A DNA stretch of 46,612 bases from Desulfocapsa sp. (GTDB lineage: Bacteria > Desulfobacterota > Desulfobulbia > Desulfobulbales > Desulfocapsaceae), in assembly GCA_021737265.1 (NCBI GenBank), contig JAIPEF010000006.1, positions 1-46,612 of the forward strand. Reading direction: 5' to 3'. The notes beneath the pieces are model-generated. The model did no database searches, had not been told where the DNA came from, and was given only the letters and a program-made list of their open reading frames with translations. Positions 1 to 7,900 of this stretch are shown here, in pieces. The first letter of the stretch is position 1; each line of letters starts with the position of its first letter. A program made the translations under genes and the position numbers.

Positions 1-254
1 CCCATTCTCGGAATCACCCCTTGATGGAGCTACCATCGAAGGAAAAACTTGACAGCAGAGATTCTAATGACAGAGAATAGAGGCAGGTAACACTACAATT
101 TAAAAGAAAAATCAGGATCTATTACGTATATAGACTGTAAGTGTCAAGTTTGAGCCACTAAAAGATACTCTTGTGTTTCGCTACCTGTTAATCAGTTTTT
201 TTGTGGAAAACCTATTTTCCTGCGCTCCCTGCACTTATTTACAAAAAACGCAAA
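1..254. other. Gene-free stretch at the window edge
   Basis: I see no convincing reading frame, RNA gene or repeat here. The sequence is AT-rich and lies downstream of the minus-strand tRNA pair. Anything it belongs to lies outside the window. Confidence 0.5.
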
Positions 255-289
255 AACGCCACATCAGCCAATATGGCCAATGTGGCGTT
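255..289 (-). terminator. Rho-independent terminator after tRNA-Pro
   Basis: A perfect 10-bp inverted repeat (AACGCCACAT at 255-264 with ATGTGGCGTT at 280-289) has a small inner GCC/GGC stem. On the minus strand it is followed by a T-rich tract (complement of about 242-256). It sits 15 nt past the CCA end of tRNA-Pro, as expected for the end of the tRNA transcript. Confidence 0.75.
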
Positions 290-304
290 ATGTCGTGCAA
301 TAAA

Positions 305-382
305 TGGTCGGGGCGGTAGGATTCGAACCTACGGCCTCCTGCTCCCAAGGCAGGCGCGCTAACCAGGCTGCGCTACGCCCCG
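305..382 (-). tRNA. tRNA-Pro (anticodon TGG)
   Basis: The minus strand gives a full cloverleaf. The acceptor CGGGGCG pairs with CGCCCCG, followed by discriminator A and an encoded CCA. The T arm is GTAGG-TTCGAAT-CCTAC and the anticodon stem is CCTGC/GCAGG with loop CTTGGGA, so the anticodon is TGG (reads CCA and CCG proline codons). It lies downstream of tRNA-Asn on the same strand. Confidence 0.95.
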
Positions 383-401
383 ACTCATAAAACAAGGAAA
401 A

Positions 402-428
402 AAGCCCGATCCATAAATGATCGGGCTT
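402..428 (-). terminator. Hairpin with U-run between the two tRNAs
   Basis: The perfect 10-bp stem AAGCCCGATC/GATCGGGCTT is followed on the minus strand by TTTTTT. This is the form of an intrinsic terminator just after tRNA-Asn. No separate promoter fits in the short gap before tRNA-Pro, so it may terminate only part of the transcripts or act as a processing or balancing signal. Confidence 0.6.
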
Positions 429-436
429 GGTATTTT

Positions 437-512
437 TGGCTCCTCGAGCAAGACTCGAACTTGCGACAAGGTGGTTAACAGCCACCTGCTCTACCAACTG
501 AGCTATCGAGGA
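437..512 (-). tRNA. tRNA-Asn (anticodon GTT)
   Basis: The minus strand reads acceptor TCCTCGA paired with TCGAGGA, then G and an encoded CCA. The D arm contains AGTTGGTA. The anticodon stem GGTGG/CCACC carries loop CTGTTAA, so the anticodon is GTT. It is the first gene behind the promoter at 557-585, with tRNA-Pro downstream. Confidence 0.95.
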
Positions 513-556
513 TTAAGAAAACAACAGGTATGATAGCAACAACCTGTAGGCGCACG

Positions 557-585
557 AATATAAACGACCACGACAGGGCTGTCAA
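557..585 (-). promoter_or_regulatory. Sigma-70 promoter of the tRNA pair
   Basis: On the minus strand TTGACA (585-580) and TATATT (562-557) are separated by exactly 17 nt. The bases after the -10 box are GC-rich, a discriminator type common in stringently controlled stable-RNA promoters. The predicted start is about 40 nt upstream of tRNA-Asn. Confidence 0.8.
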
Positions 586-620
586 TATTTTTTTCCCGGT
601 CATCAAGCGAGAATATAGCC

Positions 621-3290
621 CTACATTCCCCTCTCCTCAACGGACTGAGACAACTGCTGTTTTCCTGCAAAGGCACACTGTAAAAAAGCATATCCCCGGC
701 AGAGAAAATAAAAACAAACTGCAGTGACAGCCAGCAGAGCCAGTTGTCCCCCTTCAAGGGGCACAATCTTAAAAAGATCACGGAGGGGAGTATACATAAG
801 GACAAACTGGAGAAGAATAGAAAAGCCGGCAGCAGCCCATACCCATTTATTAGAAAAGAGAGGTACTCGGTACTCCCGACGAATTACAAAGACCAGCACC
901 ACTTCGTAGAGCACCACAAAGTTAAACACCATGGTTTGCCCCAGTCGCAGTTTTTCTGGGTCACTCTCCGTTCCCCCATGGGTCCAGAAGAGGAGTAATC
1001 CAAGTGCGGTCCCGATAGTCCCCAGCACACCGATTAACAGGAGTTTATCCCGTGGCAGAATGGATTCTTTCCCTGCCTTTGGCTGCCGTTTCATAATATC
1101 GGTTCCATATGGGTCCACACTAAAGGCCAGAGCCGGTGCCCCGTCAGTGATCATGTTGATCCAGAGAAGAAGAATGGCAGTCAGAGGCAGATTCATCCCT
1201 GTCATGACTGCCAGGAAAATTATCAGCACCTCACCAAAATTGCCGGAGAGAAGCAGCATGATCGACTTTTGAATATTATCATAAATTCCACGTCCTTCGC
1301 GTATGGCATTTACAATATGACTGAAACTGTCATCAAGGAGGACAAAATCAGCGGCCTCTTTCGCCACCTCTGTACCGCTCCCCACGGCTATACCAATATT
1401 AGCCTTTTTCAAGGCGGGGGCATCATTAACCCCGTCTCCGGTCATGGCAACGGTATGTCCCATTTTCTGCAGGGCGGCAATGATCCGCTGCTTATGCTCA
1501 GGAATTACCCTGGAAAAGATGTTCGTCCCACCCGCCAACATCGCAATCAGGGCCGTCTCATCCATGTCATCCAATTCCTGCCCTGAACAGACCTCTCCAT
1601 CAATTCCGATCTCTTTGCCTATGGCACTGGCTGTGGCCTGATAGTCACCGGTTACCATAAGAACCCGTATCCCTGCCTCAGTGGTCACCTTGATCGCCTC
1701 CAGCACATCCTTGCGCGGAGGATCAACCATGGCCTGAAAACCGAGGAATACCAGTCCGTCTTCATCTAACTTTTCGTCCTCTTCCACTGCTTTCCAGGCA
1801 AATGCCAGAACCCTCATGGCCTGCCCTGCATAGAGGTCATTACGGGCCTCAATTTCAGCTCGAGCAGTCGCATCGAGGGGGAAGATTTCTCCATTCCTGT
1901 AATAGCTGCTGCACCGTTCCAGGAGATGACTGGGCGCCCCTTTTCCATAAACAGCCAGTCTGCCTCCCTGTTCACGAACCAGGACAGTCATCATCTTGCG
2001 GTCGGAATCAAAGGGCATTTCATCAAGGCGTTTGCCTTGCCCGCTGAGACCAATTTTGCCTGCACTGGTCAACAGGGCCCCTTCTGTTGGATCGCCGATC
2101 AGCTCCCAGGCACCCCCATCATCCTGCTGCAGGTTGGCATTGTTGCAGAGGAGTCCGGCCTCAAATAACAACTCAACAGGGTTTCCAGTCACCTCACCCG
2201 CCGGCTCATACCCTGTCCCATGCAACTCAACCTCCCCGTCCATGGTCCAGCCATACCGGACTGTCATCTGATTTTCCGTAAGTGTCCCGGTCTTGTCTGT
2301 ACAGATCACATCACAGCTGCCCAGGGTCTCCACAGAAGAGAGCCGACGAACCAGGGCCTTCTTTTTCAGCAGACGCTTGGTTCCGATACTGAGAGCAATG
2401 GTAACCACTGCAGGTAATGCAGTGGGAACAGCCGCCACTGCCAGACTGATAGCAATGAACAGAAAAGAGACAAAAACATCAGTGCTGAGATTCCCTTCAA
2501 AATAAGACTGCAGGCTGAGCAGGAAAAACACAACAGAACAGATGGCCAGGATAACCAGTCCAAGTTTCTGACCAAACCTGTGCAGCCGCCGCTGCAGGGG
2601 AGTCACCTCATCAGCAGCACTGGTGATGAGGGTGGTTATGCGGCCAATCTCCGTATCCATTCCGGTGGCAACGACCACTGCCCGCCCATTACCGGCCACC
2701 ACAGATGTAGAAGAAAAAAGCATGTTATGTTGATCCCCGATCTGTGTCTTATCAGGAATCACTCGACTATCTTTTTCTGCAGGAACGCTCTCCCCTGTCA
2801 GGGCTGCCTCTTCCACCTTCATTCGTACCGATTCCAGCAGACGCGCGTCTGCTGGCACCTTGTCTCCTGCCTCTATGATAAGGATATCACCAGGTACCAA
2901 TTCCGCAGCATCAATAATCACCCGTTTGCCATTACGCACAACAATGGCATGAAGGGCTGTTATCTTTTTCAAGGCCTCAAGGGAACGGTAGGCATTCAGT
3001 TCCTGAAAAAAACCGATCAAGGCATTGGCCATGAGTATCGCAAGGATGAGGACGGAGTCTACGTATTCGCCAATGAGAAGAGAAAAAACAACGGCAAAGA
3101 GGAGGATATAGATGATGAAACTTTTAAACTGCTCCAGAAAGAGCAGCAGGGGGTTGATGGGTTGACTGGTCTCCAGGACATTCTGACCATGTTCCAGAAG
3201 GCGTTTGCCGACCTCTTCACTGCTCAGACCTTCGGCGCAAGAATCCAGGCCTGCAAGGATCTCGTCTCCTGTCTGCTGCGAAAACTGCAC
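621..3290 (-). CDS. P-type cation-transporting ATPase (Ca2+-ATPase-like, P2A)
   Basis: An 889-residue inner-membrane ion pump driven by ATP. The order matches P2-type ATPases: N-terminal cation-ATPase domain, actuator TGES at 165-168, phosphorylation loop DKTGTLT with Asp332, hinge TGDGVNDAP, and six C-terminal membrane helices containing an NMITDG motif. The ion-binding motif of helix 4 reads PTALP (289-293) instead of the usual PEGLP, so the acidic ligand of Ca2+ pumps is missing. The transported ion is therefore uncertain and could be H+ or another cation. Start: GTG at 3290, 5 nt after a GGAGG; no better ATG exists. A DUF4136 remnant lies 38 nt upstream on the same strand. Confidence 0.88.
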   Translation of the reverse strand: MQFSQQTGDEILAGLDSCAEGLSSEEVGKRLLEHGQNVLETSQPINPLLLFLEQFKSFIIYILLFAVVFSLLIGEYVDSVLILAILMANALIGFFQELNAYRSLEALKKITALHAIVVRNGKRVIIDAAELVPGDILIIEAGDKVPADARLLESVRMKVEEAALTGESVPAEKDSRVIPDKTQIGDQHNMLFSSTSVVAGNGRAVVVATGMDTEIGRITTLITSAADEVTPLQRRLHRFGQKLGLVILAICSVVFFLLSLQSYFEGNLSTDVFVSFLFIAISLAVAAVPTALPAVVTIALSIGTKRLLKKKALVRRLSSVETLGSCDVICTDKTGTLTENQMTVRYGWTMDGEVELHGTGYEPAGEVTGNPVELLFEAGLLCNNANLQQDDGGAWELIGDPTEGALLTSAGKIGLSGQGKRLDEMPFDSDRKMMTVLVREQGGRLAVYGKGAPSHLLERCSSYYRNGEIFPLDATARAEIEARNDLYAGQAMRVLAFAWKAVEEDEKLDEDGLVFLGFQAMVDPPRKDVLEAIKVTTEAGIRVLMVTGDYQATASAIGKEIGIDGEVCSGQELDDMDETALIAMLAGGTNIFSRVIPEHKQRIIAALQKMGHTVAMTGDGVNDAPALKKANIGIAVGSGTEVAKEAADFVLLDDSFSHIVNAIREGRGIYDNIQKSIMLLLSGNFGEVLIIFLAVMTGMNLPLTAILLLWINMITDGAPALAFSVDPYGTDIMKRQPKAGKESILPRDKLLLIGVLGTIGTALGLLLFWTHGGTESDPEKLRLGQTMVFNFVVLYEVVLVFVIRREYRVPLFSNKWVWAAAGFSILLQFVLMYTPLRDLFKIVPLEGGQLALLAVTAVCFYFLCRGYAFLQCAFAGKQQLSQSVEERGM

Positions 3291-3328
3291 AGGGCCTCCG
3301 CCTACTTGTATTCCCGTCTCAATCAGGA

Positions 3329-3583
3329 TTATTTTTCAGGAGGAAAATCTTTCATGATCGCCTTCACTGCCTCAAGAAGCCCTTTTTTGACTTCTTCCGG
3401 ATTCTTCTTTCCCCTGATACGGTCCTGACCGCTTCCCCGCCAGATCAACTTATGCTCAACCGGATCGAGGATATCAATAATGATGGCGTCGTATTTATAC
3501 CCTTTTTTCAGTCCTCCCTTGAGGGGGATAAATACGACACCATCAAAAATTGACATTACTACAAAAAACGATACCGTTAACAA
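3329..3583 (-). pseudogene. Truncated DUF4136 lipoprotein gene
   Basis: The last ~45 residues (from YDAIIIDILDP through LIWRGSG to the end at MKDFPPEK) match the C-terminal signature of DUF4136 periplasmic lipoproteins: a hydrophobic strand followed by K-LVWRG and a conserved DFPP. The N-terminus, with lipobox and first two thirds of the domain, is absent. The reading frame instead runs into a 63-bp repeat element at 3482-3544. DUF4136 proteins are usually ~180-200 residues, so this is a 3' remnant cut by a mini-element. The frame's own start at 3583 is probably meaningless. Confidence 0.65.
3482..3544. repeat. Short copy of the dispersed palindromic element
   Basis: A 63-bp element bounded by GATGGCGTCGTATTTAT and its near-perfect inverse (one mismatch). 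The inside is CCCTTTTTTCAG followed by a CCCTTGAGGG-like palindrome, also found in the copy at 14302-14455. Flanks are AATAAT on the left and AAAAAT on the right, a near-duplication of six bases. It interrupts the DUF4136 gene. Confidence 0.75.
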
Positions 3584-3643
3584 AGAGGTGTGTCAAGGTA
3601 CTTCATTTTTCACTACGTATTCTTATTTCAGGTAGAGATAGCT

Positions 3644-4087
3644 ATGAAACTAACCATTCTCCTTTCCGCCCTTTTCCTTCTCTCCTCCTGTCAGGCAGGC
3701 AAATTTGGATACTTGCGTCTGAACAAGGATGTTACTGCAAATTTTGAATCCTGTGTCGTTCTGCCGGACTATAACTATTTTTACAACGGACCGGATGCGC
3801 AGCCCAATGCTATTCTGGCAGTTAAAAAAAGTTACACCTTTAAAAAAGGCTTGTGGAAGGAGATTGCACTGGACAAAAAGCAACTTTGTGACTGGATGCG
3901 TATGATTGAACCGGACTTACAAAGGGCCAAGTATAGCTATGACGGATACACCGTCTACAATGCTGAAGCCGTGGATGTTGGCCTCTGGTATTCAAGAGAA
4001 GACCATGCGACTATAAAGGAAGAAAATGGTGAGCTGGTTATTTACACCCCAATTAACCGGGTTCAGCCGATTAACTATCGTTTTTAA
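3644..4087 (+). CDS. Small putative lipoprotein of unknown function
   Basis: I do not recognise a family. Starting at ATG 3644 the protein is 147 residues and begins with a classic lipoprotein signal: MKLT, then a hydrophobic stretch, then the lipobox LLSSC with Cys at about residue 16. The mature part is small, polar and rich in aromatic residues. A longer frame reaches back to 3590 but would bury the signal peptide, so 3644 is preferred. It is the only plus-strand gene in this stretch, divergent from the broken DUF4136 gene. Expected location: periplasmic face of a membrane. Confidence 0.7.
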   Translation: MKLTILLSALFLLSSCQAGKFGYLRLNKDVTANFESCVVLPDYNYFYNGPDAQPNAILAVKKSYTFKKGLWKEIALDKKQLCDWMRMIEPDLQRAKYSYDGYTVYNAEAVDVGLWYSREDHATIKEENGELVIYTPINRVQPINYRF

Positions 4088-4107
4088 CAAAATGGGGTGG
4101 ATGGTGA

Positions 4108-4950
4108 CTACTGATTCGGATTACCGAACACCCCTTTCAACATCTCCATAGCCTGCTGCATCTGTTCCTGCTCCTCAGGACTCAACTGCTCATTCCCCTG
4201 CATCTGTGTGCCCTTTCTTTCTTCACCAAGCTTTTTAGCACCTTCAGGGTCTTTCAGCATGGTAATGGTCTGCCTGGCCATCTGCCGAGCCATGGCATCG
4301 GACTGGGAGTCCATGATCGGCTCAATCCCCTCTGGAAGCTGAAAGAACTTGTCATCCACGCTCCCCTCATCCACTGAAGTTGCTTCCATGTTCATACTCA
4401 TCCCCATCATGTTACTTGTAATACGAAGGGGAATAGGAGTGGCATGAATGGAGTAGGCGACTGTACCCATCATTTCAGTCCGATCACAGCTATAGCCCAG
4501 TATCTTTTCCGCATTTTGCTGCACTTTCCCGCCAAACCCTTCGGCAACGGAGACACCCATGGTTTCCGTATTTTTCAGTACCTGCTTCTGTTCGGCCTTG
4601 GAGAGTTTATTGTACTCCTCGATCATATATTTTTCTGGATTCACATTCTTGCTGCCAGTGCGGTTGGTCAGATCAAAGTTATACTCCCAATCCGGTGTTA
4701 TGATTTCCACCGTCTCGTTCACCATGGTCATCCCCATCATGGTCGTTTTTGTGGTGTGGTAGGTGGCAACTTCATTTCCATAGTCACGAACATAGGTGAC
4801 TTCACTGCCATTTTCCATACCACTGACTGTGTAGTGAATTGTTGCACTCTCAAATGGCAGTTTTACCTCCCAGGGATTCTTTTCTCCTGCAGATGCGCTC
4901 ATTGGTAACAGCAGCAAGGCCACAACTCCAAATAGAAATCCTCTAATCAT
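4108..4950 (-). CDS. Exported protein of unknown function
   Basis: A 280-residue protein with a clear Sec signal peptide (MIRGFLFGVVALLLLPMSASAG, cleavage near AGE). The mature part has a beta-rich region of about 170 residues with several methionine-rich patches (TTMMGMTM, NMMGMSMNM). It ends in a glutamine- and glutamate-rich helical tail. The methionine clusters could bind a soft metal such as copper, but that is inference only. The start at 4950 is preferred over the ATG at 4956 because AGGGAG then has a normal 6-nt spacing. It stands alone and convergent with the lipoprotein gene. Confidence 0.7.
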   Translation of the reverse strand: MIRGFLFGVVALLLLPMSASAGEKNPWEVKLPFESATIHYTVSGMENGSEVTYVRDYGNEVATYHTTKTTMMGMTMVNETVEIITPDWEYNFDLTNRTGSKNVNPEKYMIEEYNKLSKAEQKQVLKNTETMGVSVAEGFGGKVQQNAEKILGYSCDRTEMMGTVAYSIHATPIPLRITSNMMGMSMNMEATSVDEGSVDDKFFQLPEGIEPIMDSQSDAMARQMARQTITMLKDPEGAKKLGEERKGTQMQGNEQLSPEEQEQMQQAMEMLKGVFGNPNQ

Positions 4951-5171
4951 TTTCATCTCCCTGATATGTTCGTGCTTTAAAGAATAGATTCCGTTTTTTT
5001 AAAAAAAATTTTGGTAAACCACCTACACCCCAAGGAGGGGTAATGAAAAGAGTACCGGCGTACTTAGTAGCATCTACCGATGTTGGCAACCACAACGCAT
5101 AACACAACTCTAACCTATTTTAGCAATCCGAACACATTACTTCAATACTTTCCTGCTTTCTACTCTTGACT
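4951..5171. other. Intergenic region with a possible decayed repeat
   Basis: It holds the upstream region of the exported protein. Around 5028-5070 a CCCC-CAAGGAGGGG palindrome is followed by GAAAAGAGTACC and CGGCGTACTTAG. These pieces resemble internal parts of the dispersed palindromic element (for example 14302-14455), but there are no intact termini. Confidence 0.3.
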
Positions 5172-5927
5172 CTACTCTTGACGATGGATAGCAAAAGGGC
5201 TCCAACTCTGACAAACCGGCATCACCTCAAGGCGATTGATGTTCACATGGGACGGGCGGTCGGCAATCCAGTAAACGATCTCCGCTATATCCTGTGGAGT
5301 GAGAGGTTCTGTTCCCTCATACACCGCATCCGCCCTTTCTTGATTTCCATGAAAACGTACCACTGAAAACTCAGATTCTGCAAGCCCCGGCTCAACATTG
5401 GAAACCCGTATTCCGGTTCCATGAAGATCGGCACGCAGATTATTGGAAAATTGTTCCACAAAAGCTTTGGTTGCACCATAGGCGTTGCCGCCAGGGTAGG
5501 GCCAGGAACCGGCCACTGAACCTATATTTATGATATGCCCTTTGCCACGACTCACCATACCCGGTAACAGGGCACGGGTTACATACATCAAGCCCTTGAT
5601 ATTGGTATCCACCATGGTCTCCCAATCATCAAGATCCGCCTCCTGGGCCGGTTTCAAACCAAGGGCAAGCCCTGCATTGTTGACGAGCAAATCGATGGCC
5701 ATGTGGGAGTCGGGCAAGTTCTTCACCATTGCCTCAACCTCTCTCCTGTTGCGGACATCACAGATAACGGTATGAACTGCCACGTCTGTGAATTTCTCCT
5801 CCAGCTCCCGCAAGCGATCCCCACGCCTTCCTGAAAGCACCAGGCCCCATCCTTTATCAGCAAACATCTCGGCACAAGCCCTGCCGAATCCAGATGTTGC
5901 ACCGGTTATAAATGCTGTTTTTGTCAT
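5172..5927 (-). CDS. ydfG: YdfG-like short-chain dehydrogenase
   Basis: A 251-residue SDR enzyme. The NADP-binding TGATSGFG is at 8-15, NNAG follows strand 4, the catalytic Ser is in NIGSVAG and Tyr/Lys in YGATK. Long stretches (SWPYPGGNAYGATKAF, DLHGTGIRV, HVNINRLEVMPV) match E. coli YdfG, an NADP-dependent 3-hydroxy acid / malonic semialdehyde / serine dehydrogenase. Start: ATG 5927 overlaps the stop of the upstream aminotransferase (ATGA), so translation is coupled. A frame extending to 5954 adds residues with no family support. Coupling to a PLP aminotransferase suggests a shared amino-acid or hydroxy-acid pathway. Confidence 0.85.
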   Translation of the reverse strand: MTKTAFITGATSGFGRACAEMFADKGWGLVLSGRRGDRLRELEEKFTDVAVHTVICDVRNRREVEAMVKNLPDSHMAIDLLVNNAGLALGLKPAQEADLDDWETMVDTNIKGLMYVTRALLPGMVSRGKGHIINIGSVAGSWPYPGGNAYGATKAFVEQFSNNLRADLHGTGIRVSNVEPGLAESEFSVVRFHGNQERADAVYEGTEPLTPQDIAEIVYWIADRPSHVNINRLEVMPVCQSWSPFAIHRQE

Positions 5928-7090
5928 ATCTTTCCAGCCTCCATATTGAAACACTCTGCAGCCTTTCTCATATCCTCATCAGACAGATAAAAATGAGGCG
6001 CTATCCGTACATATTCTGAGCGCGGTGTCACCACCAGACCATGCTTTGCGACATTTTCCACCAGTTCCTGACTGTTACATTTCGGTAAGATAGCAAGGAT
6101 TCCGGAACGGTGTACCTCCGGAAAAAGCAGCGGCACAAAGAGATCAGGATCCAGATGCTGCAAAAAAACATCCTGTAATCTGAAAATTTCATCCCGAATA
6201 TCTTCCATGGAATAGTGAAGAAAAACTGCATCCAGCAGGCCATTGAGGGCCGCCAGATGTTCCCATGCCAGAGTAGAATATTCAAACTTTCGACCATCTA
6301 GATGGGGATCCCAGCGATGATTAAGATACTCAAGCCCCTGCTGCATGGAAGACGAACCTGCCATGGTCACTTCAATTTTTTCTCGAAAATCTACACTGGT
6401 ATAAAGAAATCCGGCACCAAAAGGCCCCATCAGCCACTTCCAGGCAGAACCAGCCACAGCTGCCACATTATACTCTTCCGGATAGAGAGGCAGGCACCCC
6501 ACACTCTGGGCACCATCAATGACAAGATCAATATTACGTTCTTTGCAAAAGGCACCCAGTTCCTTTAAATCGGCGGCATAGCCGCTGGTAAACTGAACAT
6601 GGCTGAGGGCTATTATCCGTGTTTTTGAACTGACTCTGGCCTCCAGCTCCTCCATGGACCATCCCCGTGGAGATGTCACAGCGGCAAGGGAGCCCAAAGG
6701 ATCACAATCGCCCAGGAGAATAAGTTTTACCCCTCTCTTTTTCTGCAGACGCCAGGGATAATGATTGCTTGGGAACTCGTGAATATAACTGATTATTTCA
6801 TCACCAGGCCGAAAAGGATAGCCATTGGCAATGAGGCACATCCCCTCTGCGGTGTTATGAACGGAGGATATATTTTCTGCCTCGGTTTGCAACAACCGGG
6901 CGCATTTCTGGTGAAAGCGGGGCAGAAGAGAAAAGTAGGGTGGAAGGTTGCGGATCCCTCCACCCGCCATAGCCTCAAGAAAGTCTTGCGCTACCTCTTT
7001 TGCCTGCTGCTGCATGGGAGAAATGGCACAATGGGCAAGAAAGAGACCGTACTTTTTTGCGGGAAAGGCTTTCTCGCTTTTATCAAACAT
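5924..7090 (-). CDS. Class V aminotransferase (PLP-dependent)
   Basis: A 388-residue aminotransferase V / cysteine desulfurase-fold protein. Visible signatures are HNTAEGMCLIANG near residue 80, the cofactor aspartate in DLVIDGAQSVG, and the PLP Schiff-base lysine in SAWKWLMGPFG, a form typical of the kynureninase/isopenicillin-N-epimerase-like branch rather than IscS. No conserved IscS catalytic-cysteine loop is visible, so it is probably not a sulfur donor. The 3' end overlaps the YdfG-like gene by ATGA. The substrate is unknown. Confidence 0.8.
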   Translation of the reverse strand: MFDKSEKAFPAKKYGLFLAHCAISPMQQQAKEVAQDFLEAMAGGGIRNLPPYFSLLPRFHQKCARLLQTEAENISSVHNTAEGMCLIANGYPFRPGDEIISYIHEFPSNHYPWRLQKKRGVKLILLGDCDPLGSLAAVTSPRGWSMEELEARVSSKTRIIALSHVQFTSGYAADLKELGAFCKERNIDLVIDGAQSVGCLPLYPEEYNVAAVAGSAWKWLMGPFGAGFLYTSVDFREKIEVTMAGSSSMQQGLEYLNHRWDPHLDGRKFEYSTLAWEHLAALNGLLDAVFLHYSMEDIRDEIFRLQDVFLQHLDPDLFVPLLFPEVHRSGILAILPKCNSQELVENVAKHGLVVTPRSEYVRIAPHFYLSDEDMRKAAECFNMEAGKI

Positions 7091-7154
7091 ATTGAGAATC
7101 CCTTATGTATTTCTTAATTGATGGATTCGGAAAAAGTACAAATAAGCTCGGACT

Positions 7155-7261
7155 GTAACTGTTTAGCAGTGCTTCAGGTTCGTTCGTTTGGGCTTTGGCG
7201 CTATAGTAGGCTATGCGACAAAGCCCAAACGAACGAAGATGGGGTGCTGCTGAATAGTTAC
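7155..7261. repeat. Palindromic mini-element with GTAACT ends
   Basis: A 107-bp inverted repeat. The outer arms (7155-7169 and 7247-7261) match at 13 of 15 positions, and both mismatches would be G-U pairs in RNA. The inner arms (7179-7197 and 7219-7237) are a perfect 19 bp around a 21-nt loop. The termini begin GTAACTGTT, like the left end of the IS66-type element at 32229. No flanking target duplication is visible. It lies between the SGNH-like gene and the aminotransferase. Confidence 0.6.
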
Positions 7262-7881
7262 GAAAAGACATGATGTTTCAGTACGAGATCAGCACAGCTG
7301 TTGTCAATATGGGCAAAATCAAAAACCAGATCCTGGCGCCTCCTCCCGGTGTCATCCACCAGATATTGATAAATATCAATAAAAGGAATCTGAAACTTGT
7401 AACAATAGCTGCCATAGGCTCTATTCAACTTTACCGTATAACTGCTGCGTTCCTCATAGGTGGCAGTAAATGGATAATTGAGCCCCCGTATCCATTTTTC
7501 AGCCGCTTCTCCAAGAAAATCTCCCGTGGGAACCACATTAAAGATGTGTATCCGATACCCCTCCTTTCGTAATTTATATACATAGGAGGTATAGCGTTCG
7601 GCTGTTTTGTCGATGAGCTGGTCAACGGAGATACCCAATTGCAGATGTTTATATTTTATATGGAGGCGGACATCCACTTCGCCAAAACAGAAGATCAGTT
7701 CTTTTTCGCGCAGCGGCTTGAGAATTTGTAGTAATTTTTTTTCGTGCCGGGCCAGATTATAAGCTGTTTTTCCATCCAGTTTGTTGTGACCGACCAGAAC
7801 TCTGGAGTCAGCAATTCTGTCATGATTTTCAAAACAGCGCCTGGAATGACTGTCACCTACTGCAAATATTTTTCTGTCCAT
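7258..7881 (-). CDS. SGNH/GDSL-like protein
   Basis: About 207 residues starting with MDRKIFAVGDSHSR. The GDSH block with Ser11 and the later FGEVDVR block resemble blocks I and III of SGNH/GDSL hydrolases, and FDFAHID near the C-terminus could supply the Asp/His pair. Such proteins deacetylate or esterify sugars and lipids; the substrate here is unknown. Start: ATG 7881 places GDS at the expected position. The longer frame to 7932 overlaps tolC and lacks family support. No clear ribosome site is seen; the gene begins 19 nt after the tolC stop and is probably read with the efflux operon. Confidence 0.55.
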   Translation of the reverse strand: MDRKIFAVGDSHSRRCFENHDRIADSRVLVGHNKLDGKTAYNLARHEKKLLQILKPLREKELIFCFGEVDVRLHIKYKHLQLGISVDQLIDKTAERYTSYVYKLRKEGYRIHIFNVVPTGDFLGEAAEKWIRGLNYPFTATYEERSSYTVKLNRAYGSYCYKFQIPFIDIYQYLVDDTGRRRQDLVFDFAHIDNSCADLVLKHHVFS

Positions 7882-7900
7882 ACAAGTGGCAACCAAGAAG

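Noticed and set aside
2580..3428. 282-codon plus-strand frame
   Set aside because: Antisense to the P-type ATPase and its upstream remnant; no recognisable domain.
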